From positions 124,001-188,000 of the forward strand of contig CAVURC010000006.1 in NCBI GenBank assembly GCA_963743825.1: a stretch of DNA of 64,000 nt. The letters are read 5' to 3'. This stretch comes from Sva-07 sp963743825 (lineage in GTDB: Bacteria > Actinomycetota > Acidimicrobiia > Acidimicrobiales > Ilumatobacteraceae). Each line of letters begins with the position of its first letter. The first letter of the stretch is position 1. This document shows, piece after piece, positions 56,257 through 64,000 of the stretch. A program made the translations under genes and the position numbers. The notes below the pieces were generated by a model. That model was not told the DNA's origin and ran no database searches. It was given only the letters and a program-made list of their open reading frames with translations.

Positions 56257-56262
56257 ACCCTA
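56257..56262 (-). promoter_or_regulatory. -10 element for the epoxide hydrolase (leaderless)
   Basis: TAGGGT on the minus strand, six bases before ATG 56250. Confidence 0.55.
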
Positions 56263-56343
56263 CCCATCCGAAAAATGCGGATCCGAGCCCGCCCGGTGCA
56301 CGTTCTGGCGCACATTTCGGGTTGGGGGGGGTGGTGACGGTGA

Positions 56344-57132
56344 TCAGGGGCGGGGTGCGGGGCCGTCTGATGGTGGTCCGGCGAAGAGTTGGGCCTTCTC
56401 CATCCAGTCGCGGGCGGAGGTTCCGGTCACGACGAGGTCGGTGTCGTCGACGTGGCGCCGCTGGGTGGTGACGAGGCAGAAGTCGAGTGCCGGACCCGTC
56501 ACGGACTCGGCTGCGTCGGCGGGCCCGAAGCTCCACGTGTCGCCCGACGGTGAAGTCAGCACCACCCGCACCGGCGTCGACGGCACGTCGAGTCCGCGGT
56601 TGATGTAGGTCCAGCCGCGGGTGATGAAGCCCAGCTGCGCGATGTGGCGCAGGCGGTCGGTCGGCTGTCGGGTGGCGCCGAGTGCGTCGACGATGTCCTG
56701 TCCGTGGGCCCAGGCCTCCATGAGCCGGGCGGTGAGGAACGACTTGGCGCCCATCGACGGCCCATACCATGCAATGCGGCTGTCGTTGGCGAGTGTGGCA
56801 CCTGCTGCCGCCAGGGCCGCGCGGTTCGAACGCCACGCAGCCAGCAGCTCGTCGGGCGACATGGAGCGGAACGGACCGAGCGTCATGTCGTCACCGGATC
56901 GACTGTCGCCGGAGCTCAGCAGCTTGGTCATCTGCTCGTGGAAGGCGTCGACGTCGACGATCGCGAGCGCCGCGTTGGCATCGAAGTACGCCAGGTGCCC
57001 GATCTGGTCAGCCACGGTCCATCGCGGGCTCGGCGTCGCCAGCTTCCACTGCGTGGCGTCGAGCGGCGAGACGATGTCGTCGAGCGATTGCTGTTCGGCC
57101 ACCAGATCGTCGAGTACCTCGGAGACGTCCAT
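56344..57132 (-). CDS. TIGR03084-family metal-binding protein (DinB-like)
   Basis: 262 residues starting MDVSEVLDDLVAEQQSLDDI. WTVADQIGHLAYFDANAALA carries the first His and ARLMEAWAHGQDIVDALGA the H-x-x-D pair, as in DinB/maleylpyruvate isomerase-like four-helix proteins of the TIGR03084 group. It lies divergent from the acyl-CoA carboxylase genes, a pairing I recall as common in actinobacteria. A role in the same branched-acid pathway is inferred, not shown. Confidence 0.88.
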   Translation of the reverse strand: MDVSEVLDDLVAEQQSLDDIVSPLDATQWKLATPSPRWTVADQIGHLAYFDANAALAIVDVDAFHEQMTKLLSSGDSRSGDDMTLGPFRSMSPDELLAAWRSNRAALAAAGATLANDSRIAWYGPSMGAKSFLTARLMEAWAHGQDIVDALGATRQPTDRLRHIAQLGFITRGWTYINRGLDVPSTPVRVVLTSPSGDTWSFGPADAAESVTGPALDFCLVTTQRRHVDDTDLVVTGTSARDWMEKAQLFAGPPSDGPAPRP

Positions 57133-57210
57133 CCCCAAGGTGTACCCGATGGAGGTGTATCCGATCGAGCGGGGCGAGGTGCGGCTCGGAGGTCCTGAGC
57201 CCGCCTCCAC

Positions 57211-57216
57211 TACGGT
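57211..57216 (+). promoter_or_regulatory. -10 element for the acyl-CoA carboxylase operon (leaderless)
   Basis: TACGGT, seven bases before GTG 57224. It supports that start over a longer upstream extension. Confidence 0.5.
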
Positions 57217-57223
57217 GATCGAC

Positions 57224-58828
57224 GTGACCATCGGGACCGTCATCCGCAGTCGACTCGACACGAAGTCCGACGAGTACCGAGCCAACCTCGCCGAGATGCA
57301 GGCGCTCTGGGACGGCGTCGCGGTCGAGATGGCGTCGGTGCCGACCATCGGTGGGCAGCGCTACGTCGACCGCCACCGCACCCGCGGCAAGATGCTCGTA
57401 CGCGAGCGGATCGAGGCGCTCGTCGATCCCGACACCCCGTTTCTCGAACTGAGCCCGCTCGCCGGATGGGGCACTCAGGATCCGGTCGGCGTCGGCAGTT
57501 GCGCCGGAATCGGCATCGTCGAAGGCGTCGAATGTGCGATCTCCGGATCCGACATGACCTATCGAGGTGGCTCGGGGAACCCCACCACCTGGAAGAAGGG
57601 TTCGCGCTTTCACGAGATCGCCCGCGAGAACCGGTTGCCGGTGATCATCCTCAACGAGTCGGCGGGCGCCGACCTGCCGCGCCAGGCCGACCTGTTCATC
57701 CAGGGCGGCGCCAGTTTCAAGGACCTCACGCAACTGTCGAAACTCGGGATCCCGTCGATCACGATGGCGTTCGGGCCGAACACGGCGGGCGGTGCCTACA
57801 CGCCGGGAATGAGCGACTACACCGTGTTCGTCAAGAACCGCGGGACCGCCTATCTCGGTGGGCCGCCACTCGTGAAGATGGCGATCGACGAGATCGTCGA
57901 CGAGGAGACGCTCGGTGGTGCCGAGATGCATTCACGTACCAGCGGGCTCTCCGACTACCTCGCCGTCGACGAGATGGACGCCATCCGCATCACGCGCAGC
58001 ATCGTGCGCCACCTGCGTTGGAACAAGCTCGGCCCGGGAGCCACGGAGCCCGACGATCCGCCGCTGTACGACCCGGCCGAGCTGCTCGGGTGTGCCTCGG
58101 CCGACGTCCGTATCCCGTTCGACATCCGTGAGGTGCTCGCCCGTCTCCTCGACGGCAGCCGCTTCGAGGAGTTCAAGCCGCTCTACGGCGACAAGATCGT
58201 GTGCGGCTGGGGATCGATCCACGGGTTCCCCGTCGGCATCCTCGGCAACAACGGAATTCTGTTCTCCGAGGAGGCGTCGAAGGCGGCGCAGTTCATCCAA
58301 CTCTGCAACAAGCGCGACATCCCGCTTGCTTTCCTGCACAACATCACCGGGTTCATGGTCGGTTCCAAGGCCGAGCAGGGCGGCATCATCCGCAACGGCG
58401 CGAAGCTGATCAACGCGGTGTCGAACTCGACGGTTCCGCACTTCAACCTGATGGTCGGTGCGAGCTACGGCGCCGGCAACTACGGCATGGCCGGCAAGGC
58501 GTACAACCCCCGGTTCATCTTCAGTTGGCCCAACCACCGGGTGGCCGTGATGGGCCCGAAGCAGCTCGCCGGCGTCATGGAGATCGTCGCCCGCAATGCG
58601 GCGGCGGGCCGGGGGATCGAGATCGACGAGGAGATGTTGGCAGCGCAGACCGCCGGGCTCGAGGCGCAGATCGAGCACGAGTCGACCGCGCTGTACTCCA
58701 CCGGCCGACTGTGGGACGACGGGATCATCCACCCGGCCGACTCGCGCACCGTCATGGGGATGGCGTTGTCGGCGGTGCACAGCAACGTGGTGCAGGGTGC
58801 GACCGAGTACGGCGTGTGGAGGCACTGA
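57224..58828 (+). CDS. Acyl-CoA carboxylase carboxyltransferase subunit (AtuC-like)
   Basis: 534 residues. RGKMLVRERIEALVDPDTPF is the usual start of a propionyl/methylcrotonyl-type subunit. GPNTAGGAYTPGMSDY and DKIVCGWGSIHGFPVGILG are in the two crotonase-like halves, and FLHNITGFMVGSKAEQGGII and GASYGAGNYGMAGKAYNPRF match methylcrotonyl/geranyl-CoA carboxylases. It moves CO2 from biotin to an unsaturated acyl-CoA. Its TGA overlaps the ATG of the biotin carboxylase gene. The substrate is probably a branched or terpenoid acyl-CoA, given AtuA downstream. Confidence 0.92.
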   Translation: MTIGTVIRSRLDTKSDEYRANLAEMQALWDGVAVEMASVPTIGGQRYVDRHRTRGKMLVRERIEALVDPDTPFLELSPLAGWGTQDPVGVGSCAGIGIVEGVECAISGSDMTYRGGSGNPTTWKKGSRFHEIARENRLPVIILNESAGADLPRQADLFIQGGASFKDLTQLSKLGIPSITMAFGPNTAGGAYTPGMSDYTVFVKNRGTAYLGGPPLVKMAIDEIVDEETLGGAEMHSRTSGLSDYLAVDEMDAIRITRSIVRHLRWNKLGPGATEPDDPPLYDPAELLGCASADVRIPFDIREVLARLLDGSRFEEFKPLYGDKIVCGWGSIHGFPVGILGNNGILFSEEASKAAQFIQLCNKRDIPLAFLHNITGFMVGSKAEQGGIIRNGAKLINAVSNSTVPHFNLMVGASYGAGNYGMAGKAYNPRFIFSWPNHRVAVMGPKQLAGVMEIVARNAAAGRGIEIDEEMLAAQTAGLEAQIEHESTALYSTGRLWDDGIIHPADSRTVMGMALSAVHSNVVQGATEYGVWRH

Positions 58829-60951
58829 TGGACACCTCGCAGACGGACACCTCGAAGAACCGCAGCCGACCGATCACCCGTCTCCTCATTGCCAACCGCG
58901 GCGAGATCGCCGTGCGGATCGCCCGCACTGCTCACCGCCTCGGCATCGACACGGTGGGTGTGTACTCCGAGCCCGACGCGCGTGCGCTGCACGTGGACTC
59001 GGTGGATGTTGCCATCGCTCTCGGCGGCTCGACCCCGGCCGAGTCGTACCTGCGCGGCGATGCCGTGATCGCCGCGGCGCTCGCAACAGGGGCCGACGCG
59101 ATCCATCCCGGCTACGGGTTCCTGGCCGAGAACGCCGCGTTCGCGCAAGCGGTCATCGATGCCGGCCTCGTCTGGGTCGGCCCGACGCCGGAGCAGGTGA
59201 CCCTGCTCGGCGACAAGGTGGCAGCCAAGCGGGCGGCGCTGGATGCCGGCGTGCCGACGACGTCGATGATCGAGGTCGTCGACGGCCGGGTCGTCGATGG
59301 GGCGACGGTCACGTACCCCGCGCTCGTGAAGGCGGCCGCGGGTGGCGGTGGCCGGGGGATGCGGGTGGTTCGCGGCGCCGACGAACTCGACGAAGCGGTC
59401 GCCGCTGCATCTCGCGAGGCGTTGTCGGCGTTCGGTGACGGGACCGTGTTCATCGAGCCGTACCTCGAACGCGGCCGTCACGTCGAGGTGCAGATCATCG
59501 GTGACACGCACGGCAACGTGGTGCATCTCGGTGAACGTGAGTGCTCGATCCAGCGCCGCAACCAGAAGGTCGTCGAGGAATCACCGTCGGCGGGCATCTC
59601 GGCCGAGGTTCGAGCCGCGTTGTGCGAGGGCGCAGTGGCGCTCGCCCGCCACGTCGGCTACGAGGGTGCCGGCACGGTCGAGTTCATGGTGGGTGTCGCC
59701 GGTTCATCGTCCACGATCACGTTCCTCGAGGTCAACACGCGTCTCCAGGTGGAGCACCCCGTCACCGAAGCGGTGACCGGGCTCGACCTCGTCGAGTTGC
59801 AGCTGCGCGTCGCCGCCGGTGAAGCGCTCCCGCTCGTGCAGGACGACGTGGTGATCACGGGTCATGCGATCGAGGTACGTGTGGTCGCCGAGGATCCGGC
59901 AGCGGGCTGGATGCCCTCGACGGGGCGGATCGACCGGTTCCACATCGGCGAGGGCGTGCGGGTCGACACCGGCGTCAGCGACGGCGCCGAGATCTCCTCG
60001 GACTACGACTCGCTCGTGGCGAAGGTGATCGCGCATGCGCCGACGAGGGCTGGCGCTGCCCGGGTGTTGGCCAGGGCGCTTCGTGCGTCGCAGATCACGG
60101 GTATCCGCACGAATGTCGATTCGTTGGTTGCCATCTGCGGCGAGCCGGACTTCCTTGCGGCAGCGACTCCAACGGCCTACCTCGACGAGCACCCCGAGGT
60201 GCTCACACCGATCGGTCCGGCGGGCAACGACCGGACAGCGCTCCTGTTGGGTGCCGTTTTCGCCGTCGAGCAGGAACACCGTGTGACCGATCGAGCGACA
60301 CCGTTCGCCCCGTCGGGATGGCGGAACATGCGAACCCAGGGCCAACGCCAGGTGTGGATCGAATCGACTGGCGTGCATCTCCACGTCGAGTACGAGATGG
60401 CGCAGGCGTGGCAGCCCGACGGCTCGACGAGGTGGGCCGGGTCGGTACGCCTCGGGCCGTGGCCGGAACCCGACGAGACCGGCGCGCTCTCGACCGACGA
60501 CCGGCCGACGCTGCAGGTACGCCTGCTCGATCGCGGCGCCGACCGCCAGACGGTCGAGATCGATGGCCGTCGTGCGGTGATCCACACCGAGATCGTGCGG
60601 CCACGGCTCGGCCTCGACGACGACGGGATCGGTGCGGTCACGGTCCATGTGCGCAGTGCTGCGGGTGCGCTGACGCTCACGCGGGCGCCGCGCTTCATGC
60701 TGCACGACGCCGAGTCTGCGACAGGCGGCCCGATCAGCCCGTTGCCGGGCACCGTGATCGCCGTGCACGTCGCCACCGGTGACCAGGTGGCCGACGGTCA
60801 GCTGCTGATGGTCGTGGAGGCGATGAAGATGGAGCACAAGATCATTGCCTCCGGCGACGCGATCGTCACCGAGGTTCGCTTCGCCGTCGGTGACCGGGTC
60901 GACACCGGAGATCTGCTCGTTTCACTCGATCACATCGAGGCAGAGTCATGA
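58828..60951 (+). CDS. Biotin carboxylase/biotin carrier subunit of acyl-CoA carboxylase (AtuF-like)
   Basis: 707 residues. Biotin carboxylase domain (residues 15-470): RLLIANRGEIAVRIARTAHR, VKAAAGGGGRGMRVV (ATP lid), EVNTRLQVEHPVTEAVTGLD. A linking domain and a biotin carrier domain at the end follow, with Lys667 in VVEAMKMEHK. It charges biotin with CO2 using ATP and hands it to the upstream subunit. Overlaps both neighbours by 1 and 4 bases, so translation is coupled. Confidence 0.95.
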   Translation: MDTSQTDTSKNRSRPITRLLIANRGEIAVRIARTAHRLGIDTVGVYSEPDARALHVDSVDVAIALGGSTPAESYLRGDAVIAAALATGADAIHPGYGFLAENAAFAQAVIDAGLVWVGPTPEQVTLLGDKVAAKRAALDAGVPTTSMIEVVDGRVVDGATVTYPALVKAAAGGGGRGMRVVRGADELDEAVAAASREALSAFGDGTVFIEPYLERGRHVEVQIIGDTHGNVVHLGERECSIQRRNQKVVEESPSAGISAEVRAALCEGAVALARHVGYEGAGTVEFMVGVAGSSSTITFLEVNTRLQVEHPVTEAVTGLDLVELQLRVAAGEALPLVQDDVVITGHAIEVRVVAEDPAAGWMPSTGRIDRFHIGEGVRVDTGVSDGAEISSDYDSLVAKVIAHAPTRAGAARVLARALRASQITGIRTNVDSLVAICGEPDFLAAATPTAYLDEHPEVLTPIGPAGNDRTALLLGAVFAVEQEHRVTDRATPFAPSGWRNMRTQGQRQVWIESTGVHLHVEYEMAQAWQPDGSTRWAGSVRLGPWPEPDETGALSTDDRPTLQVRLLDRGADRQTVEIDGRRAVIHTEIVRPRLGLDDDGIGAVTVHVRSAAGALTLTRAPRFMLHDAESATGGPISPLPGTVIAVHVATGDQVADGQLLMVVEAMKMEHKIIASGDAIVTEVRFAVGDRVDTGDLLVSLDHIEAES

Positions 60952-62753
60952 CTGCGGCGCCCGGCTCTCCGATCCGTATCGCCAACTGCTCCGGCTTCTT
61001 CGGCGATCGCCCGAGTGGAGCGTTGGAGATGGTCGAGGGCGGCCCGATCGACGTGCTCACCGGCGACTGGCTCGCCGAGTTGACGATGCTGATCCTGAGC
61101 CGGATCCGGGCCAAGCACCCCGGTGGCGGATTCGCCAGGACGTTCGTCGGCCAGATGGAACAGGTGATGGGCACCTGCCTCGATCGTGGCATCAAGGTGG
61201 TGTCGAACGCCGGCGGGCTCGACCCGGGTGGTTGTGCCGACGCCGTCGCCGAGGTCGCCGACCGCCTCGGCCTGTCGCCCACGATCGCCTACATCGACGG
61301 TGACGATCTGATGCCGAGGATCACCGAACTCGCCGAGTCCGGTGCCCTGCAGTCGTTCACCGGAGGCGAACTCGGTGACCCGTCGAGGTTCCTCACGGCC
61401 AACGCCTACCTCGGCTGCTTCGGCATCGTCGACGCGCTCACCAAGGGCGCCGACATCGTGATCACCGGGCGCGTCACCGACGCAGCGGTCACGTGCGGCC
61501 CTGCGGCATGGCACCACGGTTGGCAGCGCACCGACTTCGATCAGCTGGCGGGCGGTGTCGTCGCCGGTCACATCATCGAGTGCAGCGCTCAGGCCACGGG
61601 CGGCAACTATTCGTTCTTCCACGAGATCGAGGGCCGCAACGAGGTCGGCGGACGTGCCCGTTTCGGGTTCCCGTGGGCCGAGGTCGCCGCTGATGGTTCC
61701 TGTGTGATCGGCAAGCACGACGGCACCGGGGGAGTCGTCAACGTCGAGACCGTCACGTCGCAACTGCTCTACGAGATCGGCGGCCCGGAGTACCTCGGCC
61801 CCGACGTGACGGCGCGCTTCGACACGATCGAGGTCGAACAGGTCGATCGTGATCGGGTGCGGGTGTTCGGTGTCGAGGGCCAGGCGCCGCCGACCACGTT
61901 GAAGGTGGCGATGAACGAACTCGGCGGCTTCCGCAACTCGTTCACCGTGGCGCTGACCGGGCTCGACATCGACGAGAAGGCAGCGTTCGCCGAGGCGACG
62001 TTCTGGGATGCCTGTCCCTACGGCCCCGACGACTTCGCCTCGATCGAGAGCAGGGTCATCCACACGAACAAGACCGATCCGGCGACCCAGGAGGAGGCGA
62101 CTGCGCTCTGGCGGGTGACGGTGAAGGATCCCGACGAACGCAAGGTCGGCCGTGCGTTCGCCGACGCGATGGTGCACACCGCGTTGGCCGGAATCCCCGG
62201 GCATGTACGGCCTCAGCGGCGGACCCGGTGCCGCGTCACCGTTCGGCGTGTATCGCCCGGCGACGGTCCCGAGTGATCTCGTTCCGCAGTACGTCCACGT
62301 GAACGGCACGACCACCCAGATCGATTCGGTTGCGCCGACCGGTCTGTTGGGGTCAGATCCGAAAGACCGGCCGGTCTGTTGGGGTCGGGTCCGGAACGAC
62401 CGGAGGCACTCGGGGGTGAACTCGTCGACGTTCCGATCGGGGCGTTCGTCGGTGCGCGGTCGGGCGACAAGGGCGGCGACGCGAACCTCGGGCTGTACGC
62501 CCGTTCCGATGCGGGCTGGGCGTGGCTCGACAACGAACTGACCGTCGACCGACTCCGCGAGCTGCTGCCCGAGACGGCAGACATGACAGTCGACCGGTAT
62601 CGCTATCCGAATCTGCGTGCGCTCAACTTCGTGATCCGTGGCCTCCTGCAGGAAGGCGTCGCTGCGTCGACGCGTCAGGACGCGCAGGCGAAGGCAGTGG
62701 GCGAGTGGCTGCGCGCTCGTGTGGTCTCGGTGCCGCAGGCCGTGCTCGACTGA
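60948..62753 (+). CDS. atuA: AtuA-like protein (acyclic terpene utilisation, DUF1446), frame-disturbed
   Basis: About 600 residues. RIANCSGFFGDRPSGALEMV, then VSNAGGLDPGGCADAV and ADIVITGRVTDAAVTCGPAA, are the AtuA core. A C-terminal domain reads FVGARSGDKGGDANLGLYAR. AtuA is needed for growth on citronellol/geraniol in Pseudomonas; its reaction is not known. The reading changes frame at about 62200 and again at 62340-62370, where two tandem palindromic units are inserted between the domains. Third gene of the acyl-CoA carboxylase operon. Confidence 0.88.
62339..62403. repeat. Two tandem REP-like palindromic units inside atuA
   Basis: Unit 1 (62339-62370, 32 bases) and unit 2 (62371-62403, 33 bases) share CCGGTCTGTTGGGGTC and end in GACCGG. 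Each therefore has complementary ends, CCGGTC and GACCGG, able to form a hairpin. Unit 1 is one base shorter, which alone breaks the reading frame between the two AtuA domains. Confidence 0.75.
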
Positions 62754-62775
62754 CCGAACTCACGTCGCACCGAGG

Positions 62776-64000
62776 TCAGGTGATCTCGTTGCCGTCGGGG
62801 TCGATGACGTGCCAGTTGCCGGTGTCGTCGCGGAACACGTCGAATCCGCGTTCTTTGAGGTGGTTGTGGCCCTGGCAGAGTCCGCCGCCGTTTCGGGGCA
62901 CGGTGGCGCCGTGGGCTTTCCAGCCGAGGGAGTGGTCGGCGTCGCACCAGGCAATGGGTCGGTCGCAGCCGATCCAGATGCAGGTGGTGAGCAGCAGCAT
63001 GACGGCGTCGCGTGAGGATCCGCGGAAGAGTCTGCTGCGGCGGCCGAGGTCGATGATGGTGCCGGAGGCGTCGTAGACGACGCGGCGGATGTGGCCGATG
63101 AGTGCGGCGTTGATGGCGTCGTCGGGGTGCAGGCGTCGTCCGCTCTGGGTGCGGATCACCACGTCGCGGTAGCGGCGCGGGTCGGGGGTTTCGCCACGGA
63201 GGTGGGCTTCGAACGACTCCTGATCGATCAGGATGTTGACGGTTGGTCGGGGTTGCTGCGATCCGGGCGGTGTGGAGGCGGCGGCACGGGCCATGGCGAG
63301 GAGTGCGTCGGCTCGTCGTTGTGCTTCGGTGCGTTGCAGGTCGGCGGTGGTGGCGTCATCGCCGAGGCGGGCTCGGGCTTCGGCCCAGTCGGCTGTGCCA
63401 TTCGGCTTCGACGAAGTGGGAGAAGATCTCCATGAACTCGACACCGGCGAGTTCGGCCAGGTTGCCCGTCAGTGTCCAGCCGCCGTCGGGTCGGGGCCGC
63501 AGCACGAAGTCACGGTTGGCGTGTCTGGCGTTCGTTCTTGGCGAGGTCACCGTCGGGATCGGCGAGTGCCTCCCAGGTGCGGGCTCGACGCTCGAACTCG
63601 TCGAACGATTGCCCGATGGCGTCGTCGAGGAGGGCGGGTGCGTCGCGTTCCAAGCACTGCCGATTCGATGCGTGGGTTGGCGGCGATGCGGGCCATCAAC
63701 TCGCATTGGGCGACACCGACGGCGCCGTCGGCTTCAGCGGCCGCCCAGTCGGGGAGTGCATTGTGCAGGCGGGCGGTCTGGACTCGGCGGTGGGCTTCCG
63801 GACCGGAGAGCTCGACACATGTGCTTGATGACGGTCTTCGCGGAGAAGAACCCCTGCGACCGGAACGGGTTGTGGCGATCGACCGCACCAGCCGCGGCCA
63901 CCACGGCAGCCTCGACCGAACGGCGCAGTTCTTCGATCCCGACGAGCCATGCTCGCAGCTCGATCGCATCCAGCTCAGCGAGATCGACATCACCGAGTGC
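62776..64000 (-). pseudogene. DUF222/HNH endonuclease protein (13E12-type), several frame changes, runs off the right edge
   Basis: The gene begins beyond the window. The conserved reading moves between frames: AIELRAWLVGIEELRRSVEA and RHNPFRSQGFFSAKTVIKHM (near 63900); ALPDWAAAEADGAVGVAQCE (near 63730); DFVLRPRPDGGWTLTGNLAE (near 63490); VNILIDQESFEAHLRGETPD (near 63220). The HNH motif reads IGCDRPIAWCDADHSLGW to GGGLCQGHNHLKERGF (near 62900). There are at least three frame changes. This family is highly repeated in actinobacteria; its role is unclear. Either decaying or sequence error. Confidence 0.75.

Noticed and set aside
56324..56331. Run of eight G as a slippage-controlled switch
   Set aside because: It lies between two minus-strand genes, inside neither coding region nor an obvious promoter spacer, so no on/off effect can be argued.
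1..64000. Prophage, genomic island or antiphage defence cluster
   Set aside because: No integrase, transposase, tail or capsid, restriction-modification, or toxin-antitoxin genes; the holin-like helices and the HNH gene have better non-phage explanations.

Overview
This is a GC-rich, densely coding stretch of an actinomycete chromosome. Marker families are actinobacterial: a maleylpyruvate isomerase-type N-terminal domain, a DUF222/HNH (13E12-type) protein, Atu-type acyl-CoA carboxylation genes, a DUF2252 protein and a TIGR03084 protein. The mix suits Acidimicrobiia (Ilumatobacter-like), but that placement is inference from gene content. I see no rRNA, tRNA, CRISPR array, transposase or prophage. 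No gene-free stretch exceeds 300 bases.

Layout. 1-9.9 kb: end of a DUF2252 gene, a SulP transporter, small membrane and hypothetical proteins, a heavily frame-broken PEP-utilising-domain gene, a cupin, a TPR protein and a thiolase. 9.9-21.8 kb: membrane proteins, several oxidoreductases (two MDR/SDR types, a Baeyer-Villiger-type monooxygenase, a cysteine-containing SDR), phosphofructokinase, a PfkB-type sugar kinase, and CMD and VOC enzymes. 21.9-27.1 kb: a five-gene membrane redox operon (two exported or anchored proteins, ApbE flavin transferase, ferric-reductase-like protein, DUF2231-like protein) divergent from a response regulator and histidine kinase. 27.2-38.9 kb: a tiny Cys-rich protein, SDR, DUF2855, RlmI-like methyltransferase, DUF2207-like protein, MscS channel, UDP-glucose dehydrogenase plus UDP-xylose synthase, ClC channel, and a carboxyltransferase with its own biotinyl domain. 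38.9-49.6 kb: seven tightly spaced minus-strand genes (acyl reductase/HAD fusion, alcohol dehydrogenase, LarA-like protein, acyltransferase, holin-phosphodiesterase fusion, metallo-hydrolase, lipoprotein) next to a divergent TetR gene with a perfect 18-bp palindrome between them. 49.7-52.1 kb: ddl and murF, divergent. 52.1-57.1 kb: two MFS exporters, an epoxide hydrolase and a TIGR03084 protein. 57.2-62.8 kb: an Atu-like acyl-CoA carboxylase operon. The right edge is a broken HNH-nuclease gene that runs out of the window.

Two properties cut across the annotation. First, many genes begin 6-9 bases after a TAnnnT hexamer with no room for a Shine-Dalgarno site. This indicates frequent leaderless transcripts, and I used it to choose several starts. 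Second, about twenty genes carry one or more single-base frame changes while their protein-level conservation continues in the neighbouring frame. Uncorrected sequencing indels explain this better than decay, so such genes are given as one feature over their full span, and all 'frameshifted' calls should be checked against reads.
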